Of a stretch of 64,000 bases of DNA, positions 8,742 to 17,763 are shown one piece after another. A model generated the notes under the pieces. That model worked only from the letters and a program-made list of their open reading frames with translations. It did no database searches and was not told the origin of the DNA. The first letter of the stretch is position 1; each line of letters begins with the position of its first letter. Source of the stretch: Pseudotabrizicola algicola (GTDB lineage: Bacteria > Pseudomonadota > Alphaproteobacteria > Rhodobacterales > Rhodobacteraceae); NCBI RefSeq assembly GCF_010915705.1, contig NZ_JAAIKE010000007.1, positions 1 to 64,000 of the forward strand, in the 5' to 3' direction. A program made the translations under genes and the position numbers.

Positions 8742-9511
8742 TCCCGCACCTTGGGCTTGAGCAGCTTGGCCGGGCGCATCGCCTCGGCCGCCTTGAACAG
8801 CCCGAAGGTCTGGTTGACGTAATTCACCACGCCGCCGATCTTTTCCATATAGGCCGCAAGTTCGGGCGTGCGTTCCGCCTCGACCACCTGCACCGCGCGA
8901 CTGGGGTCATCGCCCTCAAACTGGCAATAGAACAGCGGCTCGCCGCGCTTCAGGATGATGTCCTTTTCGGGCTCGTGCCATTCAAAGGCCCACATCAACG
9001 GGCGCGGCCAGACGTTCAGCGGAAAGCGCCCACCGAAGATGGTGCCGGGCAGCGGGTCCTTGCGGTAATGCGCGAAGGTGCCAAGCTGGGTGATGTAGCA
9101 CATCTCGTCAGCGATGAAGCAATAGGGCAGCATCAACTGGATGGTGGGGCGGTCGGGATAACGCCACTCCGCCTCATTCACCAGCGTCAGCAGATCACCC
9201 AGCTTGCTGGCACGCACCGGGCTTGCCACACCCAGACGGTTGACGAGATGCGCCTTGCCCTTTTCGTCACGCCTGAACCCGATGTGAATGTCGAACGGGC
9301 ATTTCACCATGAAGTAGCGGCTCTCCAGCTGGATCACGGCGGGGCAGCGGCTGGCGCTTTTGGCATGGCTCTTGTTGGTCTGCCGGAAAATGATCCGTTC
9401 GGGCGGGTCATACATCACCGCACCCTTGTCCGATGTCAGGAACCATCCGACCGTCAGCGGGCCAGAGCGCGGCCCTTCCTCGGGGCGGTCAAAGGTTACC
9501 GTGAAATCCAT
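8738..9511 (-). CDS. Protein of unknown function in ROK/CutC cluster
   Basis: A 257-residue soluble protein, rich in aromatic residues (for example NVWPRPLMWAFEWHEP and GEPLFYCQFEGDD), with no membrane segment or signal peptide. I cannot assign it to a characterised family. The Trp-rich core and scattered Cys/His suggest a compact beta fold rather than a Rossmann enzyme. It sits 71 bases downstream of cutC and overlaps the propeller gene by four bases, so it is likely translated with that protein. Confidence 0.65.
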   Translation of the reverse strand: MDFTVTFDRPEEGPRSGPLTVGWFLTSDKGAVMYDPPERIIFRQTNKSHAKSASRCPAVIQLESRYFMVKCPFDIHIGFRRDEKGKAHLVNRLGVASPVRASKLGDLLTLVNEAEWRYPDRPTIQLMLPYCFIADEMCYITQLGTFAHYRKDPLPGTIFGGRFPLNVWPRPLMWAFEWHEPEKDIILKRGEPLFYCQFEGDDPSRAVQVVEAERTPELAAYMEKIGGVVNYVNQTFGLFKAAEAMRPAKLLKPKVRE

Positions 9512-9582
9512 GTCAGCCTCGCTGTGCCTGTGCTTTTTCGCGAAGACTCCGCCTTTCGGGCCGTTGCGTCAAGCCATGCGCG

Positions 9583-10308
9583 TCAAGCGGTTTCACGCTC
9601 TGCCAATGCGGCGCGCAAGGCCCGCAGACGCCCGCCATCGGTGCGCCGCCGGATGCGGGCGGCAAAGCCCAAATCGACAAGGCGCCCCGAGTCGATGACA
9701 GAGGACGAGCAAGAGGCGTGCACCTCGCGCAGTGGCACCGCGTGAAACGCGCCCAGAGACTCGGCGCTGATGCCCGCCCCCGGCATCACGATGATGCGCC
9801 CGCGCGCCTGCGCGATCAGATCGGCCAGCCGTGCCGCGCCTTCCGCTGCGGTAAGCGCGCCGCCGCTTGTCAGCACCCGCTGAAAGCCAAGCTCTATCGC
9901 CTGCTCCAGCGCCGCCGGAAAGTCAGGCACCAGATCAAAGCAGCGGTGCAGGGTCAGCCCCATGTGCTTGGCCCGCCCGATAAGCAGCCCCAGCACATCG
10001 GTATCAAGCCGCCCGTCGGGCCTGCTGGCGCCCAGCACGACACCCTGCATCCCGCAGGCCGAAGCCGCTTCGATATCGGCTTCCATCACCGCGATCTCGT
10101 CCGGGGTCCAGACGAAATCTCCTGCACGCGGGCGGATCATCGCATAGATCGGCACCCCCGCCCCCGCCGCCCGCCGCATCATTCCGACCGACGGCGTCAG
10201 CCCGCCAAGATCAAGCGCCGAGCACAACTCGATCCGCCCTGCCCCGCCCCTGATCGCCTCTGCCAGGCCTTCGGTGGTATCGACGCAAATCTCGATCAAT
10301 GTGTTCAT
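9583..10308 (-). CDS. cutC: CutC-family TIM-barrel protein
   Basis: The 241-residue product matches CutC from end to end: MNTLIEICVDTTEGLAEAI at the start, GGAGRIELCSALDLGGLTPS, the MIRPRAGDF loop, TLHRCFDL, and GFQRVLTSGGA. CutC was named for copper homeostasis in E. coli, but its biochemical activity is unsettled; the fold is a TIM barrel. The start at 10308 overlaps the ROK kinase stop by four bases. The frame is open to 10368, but that would run into the kinase coding sequence. Confidence 0.92.
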   Translation of the reverse strand: MNTLIEICVDTTEGLAEAIRGGAGRIELCSALDLGGLTPSVGMMRRAAGAGVPIYAMIRPRAGDFVWTPDEIAVMEADIEAASACGMQGVVLGASRPDGRLDTDVLGLLIGRAKHMGLTLHRCFDLVPDFPAALEQAIELGFQRVLTSGGALTAAEGAARLADLIAQARGRIIVMPGAGISAESLGAFHAVPLREVHASCSSSVIDSGRLVDLGFAARIRRRTDGGRLRALRAALAERETA

Positions 10309-11183
10309 GGTCCAAAGGCCTCCCATCCGGCTTCGGCAGCACCGACCAGCCCAGGCTCGGGGCGGCATTGCGCGGGCACGATCAGCGCTGCATCGGTCTG
10401 GCGCAGGATCGCCGCCCGCAGACGCTGGTCAAGCGCGCCGAGCAACGCAGGCACATTGGACAGCCCGCCGCCGACAGGCACCACCGATGCGCCAACCACA
10501 TTCATCACCAAGGCCAGCGGCGGCGTGATCAGATCAAGCCAAAGCGCCACCGTCTCGCCCGCCTGCACCTGTCCAGCCTGCCAATCCGACAGTATCACCG
10601 TCGAAGGGGCCGAAACCCCATGCAACCCGTGGTGAAGCTTCTCAAGCCCCCGAGCCCCGCAAACAGCATCGACACAGCCGTTCAGCCCGCAGCCGCAAGG
10701 CAGGTTCCAGGGCGCAGGCACCACCGGGCCATGCCCCCATTCCCCCGCATAGCCGCCCGCGCCCTGCACGAGCCGCCCGTCGATCACCAACCCGCCACCC
10801 ACGCCCGTGCCAAGGATGACACCAAAGACAGTGCGATGCCCGCGTCCCGCGCCCTGCCGCTGTTCGGCCAAGGCAAAACAATCGGCATCGTTCAGCACCA
10901 GAACCGGCAGGCGCAGCGCGGCGGAAATCTCGTCTGCCAGCACACGGCCATCGGCGCAGGGGATATTCGCCACCTTGATGCGCCCGCTTTCCGGAGCCAC
11001 CACACCCGCAATCGCAATCGACACGCCGCGCAGGGCATGACCCGCAGCAAAGGCCGACAGCGCCGCCAGAAAGGCCCCGAAATCATCGCACGGTGTGGCG
11101 GTTTCGCCCAAAGGCGTCAGCCGATCCCCCTGCGCCAAGGCCGCCTTGATCCGAGAGCCGCCGATGTCAAAGCACAGGATCAT
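10305..11183 (-). CDS. ROK-family sugar kinase (glucokinase / N-acetylglucosamine kinase type)
   Basis: A 292-residue ROK kinase. The N-terminal phosphate loop is FDIGGSRIKAAL. The ROK signature appears as GTGVGGGLVIDGRLVQGAGGYAGEWGH (reported here as adjoining segments around residues 125-150), followed by the zinc site GH...CGCGLNGC. Such enzymes phosphorylate glucose, GlcNAc, ManNAc or similar sugars; the substrate cannot be told from sequence. GGAGG lies seven bases before the ATG at 11183. The longer open frame to 11258 lacks a matching N-terminus. It leads the four-gene cluster and is divergent from pyrF. Confidence 0.88.
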   Translation of the reverse strand: MILCFDIGGSRIKAALAQGDRLTPLGETATPCDDFGAFLAALSAFAAGHALRGVSIAIAGVVAPESGRIKVANIPCADGRVLADEISAALRLPVLVLNDADCFALAEQRQGAGRGHRTVFGVILGTGVGGGLVIDGRLVQGAGGYAGEWGHGPVVPAPWNLPCGCGLNGCVDAVCGARGLEKLHHGLHGVSAPSTVILSDWQAGQVQAGETVALWLDLITPPLALVMNVVGASVVPVGGGLSNVPALLGALDQRLRAAILRQTDAALIVPAQCRPEPGLVGAAEAGWEAFGP

Positions 11184-11269
11184 CGCGTTCCTCCAATTCC
11201 GCCCTGCTATGGCTTGACACCACTTGCCCATCGCCGCAAGACGCGTTGCACCCAGCAAAGGAGCCGCCC

Positions 11270-11959
11270 ATGTCCGATGATCGCCTGATCGTGGCGCTTG
11301 ATGTGCCGAATGTCGTTCAGGGGCTGGAGCTTGCGGCCCGCATCGGGGATGCCGCCAGTTTCTACAAGATCGGGCTCGGCATGCTGACCGGCGGCGGCTT
11401 TGCCCTTGCCAACGAGTTGAAGCAGGAGCAGGGCAAGCGCATCTTTCTGGACATGAAGCTCTTCGACATCGGGGCCACGGTCGAAGCCGCAGTGCGCGGC
11501 ATCGCGCAATATGATCTCGACTTCCTGACCGTGCATGGCGACCCGCAGGTTGTGCGCGCCGCGCAGGAAGGCAAGGGCGGCACCGGGCTCAAGATCCTTG
11601 CGGTGACCATCCTCACCTCGCTCGACCGCGCCGATCTGGACGACAACTGCATCAAGCCGGGAGATATCCACGCCATCACGCTCGAACGGGCCGCCCGCGC
11701 GCTTGCCGCAGGGGCGGATGGCGTGATCGCCAGCCCGCAAGAGGCGGCAGCCATCCGCGCCCTGCCCGAAGCGGCGGGCAAGCTGATTGTCACCCCCGGT
11801 ATCCGGCCCGCAGGCAGCGCCAGCGGTGACCAGAAACGCATTGCCACTCCGGCGCAGGCGATCGCCGATGGCGCCGACCACATCGTGGTGGGTCGCCCGA
11901 TCTGGCAGGCGAAAGACCCTGCCGAGGCAGCGCGCCGCGTGCTGGCCGAACTGGCCTGA
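11270..11959 (+). CDS. pyrF: Orotidine 5'-phosphate decarboxylase
   Basis: This is the last step of UMP synthesis: decarboxylation of OMP. The 229-residue product has LIVALDVPN at the start, the catalytic FLDMKLFDIG (Lys-Asp pair), and the phosphate-binding end VTPGIRP...GADHIVVGRPIW. The start at 11270 has AAAGGAG eight bases upstream. The in-frame ATG at 11246 has no such site. It is a single gene, divergent from the ROK kinase. Confidence 0.97.
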   Translation: MSDDRLIVALDVPNVVQGLELAARIGDAASFYKIGLGMLTGGGFALANELKQEQGKRIFLDMKLFDIGATVEAAVRGIAQYDLDFLTVHGDPQVVRAAQEGKGGTGLKILAVTILTSLDRADLDDNCIKPGDIHAITLERAARALAAGADGVIASPQEAAAIRALPEAAGKLIVTPGIRPAGSASGDQKRIATPAQAIADGADHIVVGRPIWQAKDPAEAARRVLAELA

Positions 11960-12066
11960 CATCGGGCGGGTAGCGAAACCGCCTGCACCTCTCGCGTCAT
12001 CAAGGCTTCACTTGCACCGCAGCCCCTGTTTCGGCTTATATGCCGGATCATTTGACGAGAGATGCA

Positions 12067-13542
12067 ATGCAAGACGGTACCGAACACCAGACGCCAGACC
12101 TGCCCGCCGCGCAGGAGTTTACCGACGCCGCCGCCGCCGTGGATCGGCTGGAAGAGCTTTACTTCAAGGCCACCGCCTATCTGGCCGACCATTTCAGCGC
12201 GACGGTCACCAAGGGCAAGCCGGCCACTCGTATCCGCGCCTTTTACCCAGAAATCCGCCTGCGGGTCGCAAGCCATACCAAGGCAGACTCGCGCCTTGCC
12301 TTCGGCCATGTCGCCGGCCCCGGCACCTATGCCACCACGGTGACGCGCCCCGACCTGTTCCGCAATTACCTGATCCAGCAACTCACGCTGTTGATGGAAA
12401 ACCACGGCGTTCCGGTGCAGATCGGCCCCTCGGAAACCCCGATTCCGGTGCATTTCGCGGTTGCCGGCAACCCTGCCGTTTCGGTCCCGCAAGAAGGTGT
12501 GCTGGAATTCAGCCTGCGCGACGTGTTTGACGTGCCGGACCTTGCCACCACGAATGACGACATCGTCAACGGTCAACGCACGGAAAACCCTGACGGGTCA
12601 ATGCCGCTCGCCCCCTTTACCGCGCAGCGGGTCGATTATTCGCTCGCACGGCTTTCCCATTACACCGCCACCGATCCGCAGCATTTCCAGAACCACGTCC
12701 TGTTCACCAACTACCAATTCTATGTGGACGAGTTCGAGGCCTATGCCCGCAAGATGCTGGCCGATCCGTCGCAGGGCTATACCGCCTTTGTCGCCACCGG
12801 AAACCAGATCATCACCACCGCCGAAGGCGAACTGCAGCCGGTCGCCAAGCTGCCCCAGATGCCGACCTATCACCTCAAACGCGCGGACGGGCAGGGAATC
12901 ACGCTGGTGAACATTGGTGTCGGCCCTTCAAACGCCAAGACGGCCACCGACCATATCGCCGTGCTGCGCCCACACGCATGGTTGATGGTCGGACATTGCG
13001 CGGGGCTTCGCAACTCGCAGTCCTTGGGTGATTTCTGCCTTGCCCATGCCTATCTGCGCGAAGACCATGTGCTCGACGACGATCTGCCTGTCTGGGTGCC
13101 GATTCCGGCGCTTGCCGAGATTCAGATCGCGCTGCAAGAAGCGGTCGCCGAGGTCACCCAGCTTGAAGGCTATGAACTCAAGCGGATCATGCGGACGGGG
13201 ACCGTGGCCACAATCGACAACCGCAACTGGGAGCTGCGCGACCAGTCCGGTCCGGTCAAGCGTCTGTCGCAATCGCGGGCCATTGCGCTCGACATGGAAA
13301 GCGCGACCATCGCCGCCAACGGCTTCCGCTTCCGGGTGCCCTACGGCACATTGCTGTGCGTCTCGGATAAACCCCTGCATGGCGAGCTGAAACTCCCCGG
13401 CATGGCGAGTGATTTCTACAAGACCCAAGTCAGCCGCCACCTTCAAATCGGCATCCGCGCAATGGAGCGCCTCCGGTTGATGCCTATCGAGCGCATACAC
13501 AGCCGCAAGTTGCGCAGCTTCGAGGAAACCGCGTTCCTTTAA
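12067..13542 (+). CDS. amn: AMP nucleosidase
   Basis: Hydrolyses AMP to adenine and ribose 5-phosphate, which balances adenylate pools. The product is about 491 residues. An N-terminal AMP nucleosidase domain (1-170) carries the FAVAGNP and FNNYL-like segments, and a C-terminal nucleoside phosphorylase fold has NIGVGPSNAKTATDH, WLMVGHCAGLR and ALDMESATIAANGFRF. The start is uncertain: an in-frame ATG at 12040 lacks any ribosome binding site, and that at 12067 has GAGAG very close. I prefer 12067 because the residues before it match nothing. Confidence 0.92.
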   Translation: MQDGTEHQTPDLPAAQEFTDAAAAVDRLEELYFKATAYLADHFSATVTKGKPATRIRAFYPEIRLRVASHTKADSRLAFGHVAGPGTYATTVTRPDLFRNYLIQQLTLLMENHGVPVQIGPSETPIPVHFAVAGNPAVSVPQEGVLEFSLRDVFDVPDLATTNDDIVNGQRTENPDGSMPLAPFTAQRVDYSLARLSHYTATDPQHFQNHVLFTNYQFYVDEFEAYARKMLADPSQGYTAFVATGNQIITTAEGELQPVAKLPQMPTYHLKRADGQGITLVNIGVGPSNAKTATDHIAVLRPHAWLMVGHCAGLRNSQSLGDFCLAHAYLREDHVLDDDLPVWVPIPALAEIQIALQEAVAEVTQLEGYELKRIMRTGTVATIDNRNWELRDQSGPVKRLSQSRAIALDMESATIAANGFRFRVPYGTLLCVSDKPLHGELKLPGMASDFYKTQVSRHLQIGIRAMERLRLMPIERIHSRKLRSFEETAFL

Positions 13543-13576
13543 CCGCTCATTTTCAGGTGGGACGCACGGTTTGGGC

Positions 13577-13605
13577 TTGATCTGTGCAGAAAAAACCTGT
13601 GTAGC
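13577..13605 (+). promoter_or_regulatory. Possible promoter of the HU gene
   Basis: TTGATC (13577-13582), 17 bases, TGTAGC (13600-13605), with an A-rich spacer, lies about 80 bases before the HU start. The -10 match is only moderate. Confidence 0.35.
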
Positions 13606-13683
13606 GAAACCCGTCGCCGGCAACGGCCAACCCACATCTCCGGCTCGTCCAATGCCGACGGCCTGCAATAAGGAAGAAGAAAC

Positions 13684-13974
13684 ATGACGACGAAACCGAT
13701 GACGAAAACCCAGCTCGTGGCCGCGATCGCTGAATCGATGGGTGCAGACAAGAAAACCGCTGGCTCGGCGCTGGATGCGATCATCGACGTGGTGACCCGC
13801 GAAGTCGCTGCCGGCGGTTCGGTGACGCTGCCGGGTCTGGGCAAGGTTGCCTGCAAGGCCCGTCCCGAGCGTCAGGTGCGCAACCCCGCCACCGGTGAAA
13901 CCATGACCAAGCCCGCCGACAAGCAAGTGAAATTTGCGATCGCCAAAGCGCTGAAAGACAGCGTCAACGCCTGA
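13684..13974 (+). CDS. HU-family DNA-binding protein
   Basis: A 96-residue nucleoid protein. TKTQLVAAIAESMGADKKTA opens the dimerisation helices, and SVTLPGLGKVACKARPERQVRNPATGE forms the beta arm that wraps the DNA minor groove, with the conserved RNP at its tip. KQVKFAIAKALKDSVN closes the protein. The body of the arm (KVACKARPERQ) is less canonical than HU-beta, but the RNPATG tip is intact, so this is an HU variant common in Rhodobacterales rather than IHF. AAGGAAGAAG precedes the ATG and a strong terminator follows. Confidence 0.93.
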   Translation: MTTKPMTKTQLVAAIAESMGADKKTAGSALDAIIDVVTREVAAGGSVTLPGLGKVACKARPERQVRNPATGETMTKPADKQVKFAIAKALKDSVNA

Positions 13975-14005
13975 TCTTCCGGCGCGTAACGAGGCAGGAA
14001 CTACC

Positions 14006-14034
14006 AAAAGAGGCGCCCAAGCGGCGCCTCTTTT
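14006..14034 (+). terminator. Terminator of the HU gene
   Basis: A 12-bp perfect stem (14006-14017 with 14023-14034), a five-base loop, and a T-run in the descending arm, 30 bases after the HU stop. Confidence 0.85.
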
Positions 14035-14149
14035 CATTGTGGCAGAAGCAGAGGCACAGGGCGCCTGAAACAATTCTCACGCAGCTTTTCATGGCGCCTG
14101 CGCCGCTGCACCGGCATCTTTCTGGCATTGCCAACACAGAGGGGATGCC

Positions 14150-14236
14150 ATGCGTCTGTCTGACTTCAAACGGCTGATCGCTCCGGTCACCTTGCCGGAC
14201 CCGCCCAAGCTGCCGCCTGCGGGTGTAACGCCTTAA
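14150..14236 (+). CDS. Candidate 28-residue small protein
   Basis: Reads [19 protein letters not shown] and then a short Pro-rich tail. GAGGGG sits five bases before the ATG. The TAA stop overlaps the stop of the convergent aroC gene, so the frame exactly fills the gap. No family is recognisable. It could equally be chance; the support is the ribosome binding site and the amphipathic N-terminus. Confidence 0.3.
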   Translation: MRLSDFKRLIAPVTLPDPPKLPPAGVTP

Positions 14237-15333
14237 CCGATTGTCCCGCGCTGGCTGCCAGTTTGGGCGCGGTCCAGCATCAGGTGGTCCAGCAGGATGC
14301 AGGCCATCATCGCCTCACCCACAGGCACGGCGCGGATGCCGACACATGGGTCGTGGCGGCCCTTGGTGATCAGGTCAATCTCCTCACCGCGCTGGTTGAT
14401 GGTCTGGCGCGGGGTGAGGATGCTGGAGGTGGGCTTGACAGCAAAGCGGCACACCACCGGCTGACCCGTGGAAATGCCTCCCAGGATGCCGCCCGCGCGG
14501 TTCGACAGGAACTCTGGCCCGTTCGGACCCATACGGATCTCGTCGGCATTCTCTACCCCCGTCAGCGCGGCTGCGGCCATGCCGTCGCCGATCTCGACAG
14601 CCTTGACGGCATTGATGCTCATCATCGCGCTGGCGAGGTCGCTGTCGAGCTTGCCGTAGAGCGGCGCGCCAAGGCCGGCGGGGACGCCGGTCGCGATCAC
14701 CTCGATCACCGCGCCCACAGAATTGTGCGACAGGCGGAGTTGGTCGAGGTAGTCGGCCCAGTCGGTCGCGGCAACGGGGTCGGGGCACCAGAAGGGGTTG
14801 TTGCCGATGCTGGCCAGATCGACGCGGCTGCGGTCGATCCCGCGCGCGCCCATCTGAACCATGTAGCCGGTGATCGTCAGCCCCGGCACCAGCGCGGCAA
14901 GGGTGGCGCGGGCGACACCGCCTGCGGCGACGCGGGCAGCCGTCTCGCGGGCCGAGGAGCGGCCGCCACCGCGATAGTCGCGGTGGCCGTATTTCTGGTG
15001 ATAGGTGATGTCGGCATGGCCGGGGCGGAAGGCCTGGGCGATGTCGCCGTAATCTTTGGACCGCTGGTCGGTGTTCTCGATCATCAACTGGATCGCGGTG
15101 CCGGTCGTGCGGCCCTCGAACACGCCCGAGAGGATGCGGACCTCGTCGGGTTCTTTCCGCTGGGTGGTGAACTTGTTCTGGCCGGGCTTGCGCTTGTCGA
15201 GCCAGGGCTGGATATCGGCTTCGGTGAGGGGGATGCCGGGGGGGCAGCCGTCGACGGTGCAGCCGATGGCGGGGCCGTGGCTTTCGCCCCAGGTGGTCAC
15301 GCGGAACAGGTGGCCGAAGGTGTTCAGGCTCAT
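14233..15333 (-). CDS. aroC: Chorismate synthase
   Basis: The seventh shikimate-pathway enzyme, which converts EPSP to chorismate with reduced FMN. The 366-residue product carries the three family signatures: [18 protein letters not shown] (about residues 16-33), [20 protein letters not shown] near 105-125 with the [14 protein letters not shown] that follows, and the C-terminal [13 protein letters not shown]. Length and N-terminus [16 protein letters not shown] are standard. Single gene on the minus strand. Confidence 0.98.
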   Translation of the reverse strand: MSLNTFGHLFRVTTWGESHGPAIGCTVDGCPPGIPLTEADIQPWLDKRKPGQNKFTTQRKEPDEVRILSGVFEGRTTGTAIQLMIENTDQRSKDYGDIAQAFRPGHADITYHQKYGHRDYRGGGRSSARETAARVAAGGVARATLAALVPGLTITGYMVQMGARGIDRSRVDLASIGNNPFWCPDPVAATDWADYLDQLRLSHNSVGAVIEVIATGVPAGLGAPLYGKLDSDLASAMMSINAVKAVEIGDGMAAAALTGVENADEIRMGPNGPEFLSNRAGGILGGISTGQPVVCRFAVKPTSSILTPRQTINQRGEEIDLITKGRHDPCVGIRAVPVGEAMMACILLDHLMLDRAQTGSQRGTIG

Positions 15334-15519
15334 GACGGTCTCCCCTTGTTGAGGATGGTTTAGGGGAAAAGCGTGCAGGAATGAAGGGGGTGGGTTTCCA
15401 CTGTGTTACAGAGCGCCTCCCCTCATAGAATCAATGGGTTAGCCCTGTGGTCTTCATGAGTTGTTAACAATTCCGCTTCAAACGCCCCGCCCCGCCACCC
15501 GCTGGCCGAGAAATCGCGG

Positions 15520-16092
15520 CTATACAGGGGGCGACCAATGCGGCCGGAGCGATATGGGCGTGCCGGTAGGGGTGAGCGACCAAATCTCGCGCATTTCGGC
15601 ATCGGTAACCGCAACGCATCCGTCGGTCCAGTTGAGCCATGTATGCCACGCCGCAAGCGCGCCCCAGCCATTGGGCAGGCCGTGGATCATGATATTGCCG
15701 CCGGGGCTGTAGCCACCTTGCGCGGCGGCGGCCTTGTCAGCGTCATTCGGGTAGGAGATGTGCAGGCTGAGATGGGCCATCGAATTCGGGTTGCGCCAGT
15801 CGATGACGTAATCGCCCTCGGGCGTGCGCTCGTCGCCCTCGCGCTCCTTGTGGCCCTGATCCCATGCGGAGCCCATGGCAATATCATAGGTTTTCAGCAC
15901 GCTCTGCCCGCGCAAGAGATACATCTTGCGGTCGGATTTGGAGACGATGACGCGGTCGGCCTGTTCTTCGGCGGCGGCGTAGGGCGGCGGCGTGCCAGAC
16001 CCCACGCGCGCCATGACCTTGGTGTAGCCGAAGGCGGCGACAACACCCGACATCAGGACTGTGGCGGCAAGAAGAAGGGGGCGGGTTCGCAA
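15520..16092 (-). CDS. L,D-transpeptidase family (YkuD/ErfK) protein
   Basis: A 190-residue envelope protein with one N-terminal hydrophobic segment ([18 protein letters not shown]), which is a signal anchor or signal peptide. The YkuD domain follows from about residue 46. The catalytic region reads NIMIHGLPN...[13 protein letters not shown], with His and Cys of the HxxxxxxxxxxxxSxGC type; here the residue before GC is Asp rather than Ser/Arg (DGC). Such enzymes make 3-3 peptidoglycan cross-links or attach proteins to the wall. It stands alone, divergent from queG. Confidence 0.9.
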   Translation of the reverse strand: MRTRPLLLAATVLMSGVVAAFGYTKVMARVGSGTPPPYAAAEEQADRVIVSKSDRKMYLLRGQSVLKTYDIAMGSAWDQGHKEREGDERTPEGDYVIDWRNPNSMAHLSLHISYPNDADKAAAAQGGYSPGGNIMIHGLPNGWGALAAWHTWLNWTDGCVAVTDAEMREIWSLTPTGTPISLRPHWSPPV

Positions 16093-16196
16093 GGCGCAGG
16101 CTCCGTCACTGGGGGTTGCAGTGTTTCAGGCGGGCGCGGCAAGTTCAAGCGGCCGGGCCGTGGCCCTCGGGCGCTTGGGGGGCTATGCTGCGCGCC

Positions 16197-17234
16197 ATGA
16201 GCGATGATCTGAAATCCCGCCTGCACGCACGCGCCCTTGCCGAGGGGTTTTCGGCCATGCGCATCACCACGCCGGATGCAATTCCGCAGGCGGCGGAACG
16301 GCTGGCGGCGTTTGTGGCGCAAGGGCGGCACGGGCAGATGGGCTGGATGGCCGAGCGCATGGGCTGGCGGGGCGACCCTGCCGCGCTGTGGCCCGAGGCG
16401 CGGTCTGTCATCATGCTGGCCGAAAGCTATGCGCCGGAGGAGAACCCACTGCCCCTGCTGCAAGAGCGGGATCGCGGCGTGATTTCGGTCTACGCGCAGG
16501 GCAAGGATTACCACGATCTGGTCAAGCGGCGGCTCAAACGGCTGGGGCGCTGGCTGATCGACGAGAGCCACCGCGACAAGACCGCCTGCGAGATCAAGGT
16601 GTTTGTCGACACCGCCCCCGTCATGGAAAAGCCGCTGGCACAGGCGGCGGGGCTGGGCTGGCAGGGCAAGCACACCAATCTGCTCAGCCGCGATCTGGGC
16701 AACTGGTTTTTCCTTGGCGCGATTTTCACGACGCTGGAACTTGCGCCGGATGCGCCCGAGCAAAGCCATTGCGGGTCTTGCACCGCCTGCCTCGACATTT
16801 GCCCGACGGCGGCTTTTCCTGCGCCCTATCAACTGGATGCACGGCGCTGCATTTCCTACCTGACGATCGAACATGCGGGTCCGGTGGCCGAGGACCTGCG
16901 CGCATTGATGGGCAACCGGATTTATGGCTGCGATGATTGCCTTGCCATCTGCCCGTGGAACAAGTTTGCCAAGGCGGCGCGCGATATCGGCTATGCCGCG
17001 CGGCACGGCGCGCCGCCCTTGGCCGAACTGGCGGGGCTGGATGATGCCGCGTTTCGCGCGCGTTTTGCGGGAAGCCCGATCAAGCGGATCGGGCGGAGAC
17101 GGTTTGTGCGCAATGTGCTGTATGCGATCGGCAATTCGGGCGATGCGGCCCTGCGCGGCGTGGCGCAAGCGCTGTGCGACGATGCCGATGCGGCGGTGGC
17201 CGATGCGGCCCGCTGGGCAGTGTCGCGGCTTTAG
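16197..17234 (+). CDS. queG: Epoxyqueuosine reductase
   Basis: Performs the last step of queuosine synthesis in tRNA anticodons, using cobalamin and two [4Fe-4S] clusters. The 345-residue product has the N-terminal B12-binding half ([32 protein letters not shown]), the two ferredoxin motifs [15 protein letters not shown] and [14 protein letters not shown], and a C-terminal HEAT-like tail ([18 protein letters not shown]). I chose ATG 16197; upstream in-frame starts exist at 16185 and 16116. Its end overlaps the convergent ohrR gene by four bases. Confidence 0.95.
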   Translation: MSDDLKSRLHARALAEGFSAMRITTPDAIPQAAERLAAFVAQGRHGQMGWMAERMGWRGDPAALWPEARSVIMLAESYAPEENPLPLLQERDRGVISVYAQGKDYHDLVKRRLKRLGRWLIDESHRDKTACEIKVFVDTAPVMEKPLAQAAGLGWQGKHTNLLSRDLGNWFFLGAIFTTLELAPDAPEQSHCGSCTACLDICPTAAFPAPYQLDARRCISYLTIEHAGPVAEDLRALMGNRIYGCDDCLAICPWNKFAKAARDIGYAARHGAPPLAELAGLDDAAFRARFAGSPIKRIGRRRFVRNVLYAIGNSGDAALRGVAQALCDDADAAVADAARWAVSRL

Positions 17235-17656
17235 GCGCCGCGCAACTGGTCGCGCAGGGTGGTGATCTGTTCACGCAGGCGCGTCAGGTCATCCAGCGAC
17301 AGGCCGGATTTTTCCAGAACGGCGGCGGGGATATGCGCCGCCCGCGACTGGAGCGTGCGGCCCGCATCGGTCAGCGTGATGTTCACCTGCCGCTCATCGG
17401 CGGAACTGCGGGTGCGGCTGATCAGCCCGCGATCTTCCAGCCGTTTGAGCAGCGGGGTGAGCGTGTTGGATTCAAGCTGCACCTGACGGCCAAGGCTGCC
17501 CACCGTCTGCGCCTCGCCCGTCCAGAGCGCGGTCAGGACGAGGTATTGCGGATAGGTCAGACCCAGATCATCGAGCAGGGGTTTGTAGACATGCTGCATC
17601 GCATGGGTGGCTGAATACAGCGCAAAGCAGATCATGTCAGGCAGGGGCAAGGTCAT
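17231..17656 (-). CDS. ohrR: Organic-hydroperoxide sensing repressor OhrR (MarR family)
   Basis: A 141-residue winged-helix regulator. Cys10 in [10 protein letters not shown] is the peroxide-sensing cysteine typical of OhrR, followed by the MarR core ([35 protein letters not shown]) and the wing ([13 protein letters not shown]). Oxidation of Cys10 by organic peroxide should release it from DNA and derepress ohr, which is divergent. No Shine-Dalgarno precedes the ATG. A TTGCGA-16-TATACT promoter ends six bases from it, so the transcript is probably leaderless. Confidence 0.95.
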   Translation of the reverse strand: MTLPLPDMICFALYSATHAMQHVYKPLLDDLGLTYPQYLVLTALWTGEAQTVGSLGRQVQLESNTLTPLLKRLEDRGLISRTRSSADERQVNITLTDAGRTLQSRAAHIPAAVLEKSGLSLDDLTRLREQITTLRDQLRGA

Positions 17657-17659
17657 GTG

Positions 17660-17687
17660 GCCAGTATAATCGCGCGCGATTGAATCG
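17660..17687 (-). promoter_or_regulatory. ohrR promoter overlapping a 14-bp palindrome
   Basis: On the minus strand TTGCGA, 16 bases and TATACT end about six bases before the ohrR ATG. The perfect palindrome AATCGCGCGCGATT (17668-17681) fills the spacer and would let bound OhrR block its own promoter. Confidence 0.5.
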
Positions 17688-17695
17688 CAAGCGGG

Positions 17696-17752
17696 TTGAC
17701 CTGCGGGGGCGACTCGCCTATATTACATCGCATACGATATAATCGCAAACGA
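17696..17752 (+). promoter_or_regulatory. ohr promoter and OhrR operator
   Basis: TTGACC (17696-17701), 17 bases and TATATT (17719-17724) form a strong promoter for ohr. Just downstream is ATCGCATACGAT (17727-17738), an imperfect palindrome, then AATCGC (17741-17746). The AATCGC half-site is the same as in the ohrR palindrome, so this is the likely OhrR binding site covering the start of transcription. Confidence 0.55.
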
Positions 17753-17763
17753 AAGGAACTCCG

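Noticed and set aside
14233-15363. Plus-strand frame opposite aroC
   Set aside because: Shadow of aroC, with all chorismate synthase signatures on the minus strand.
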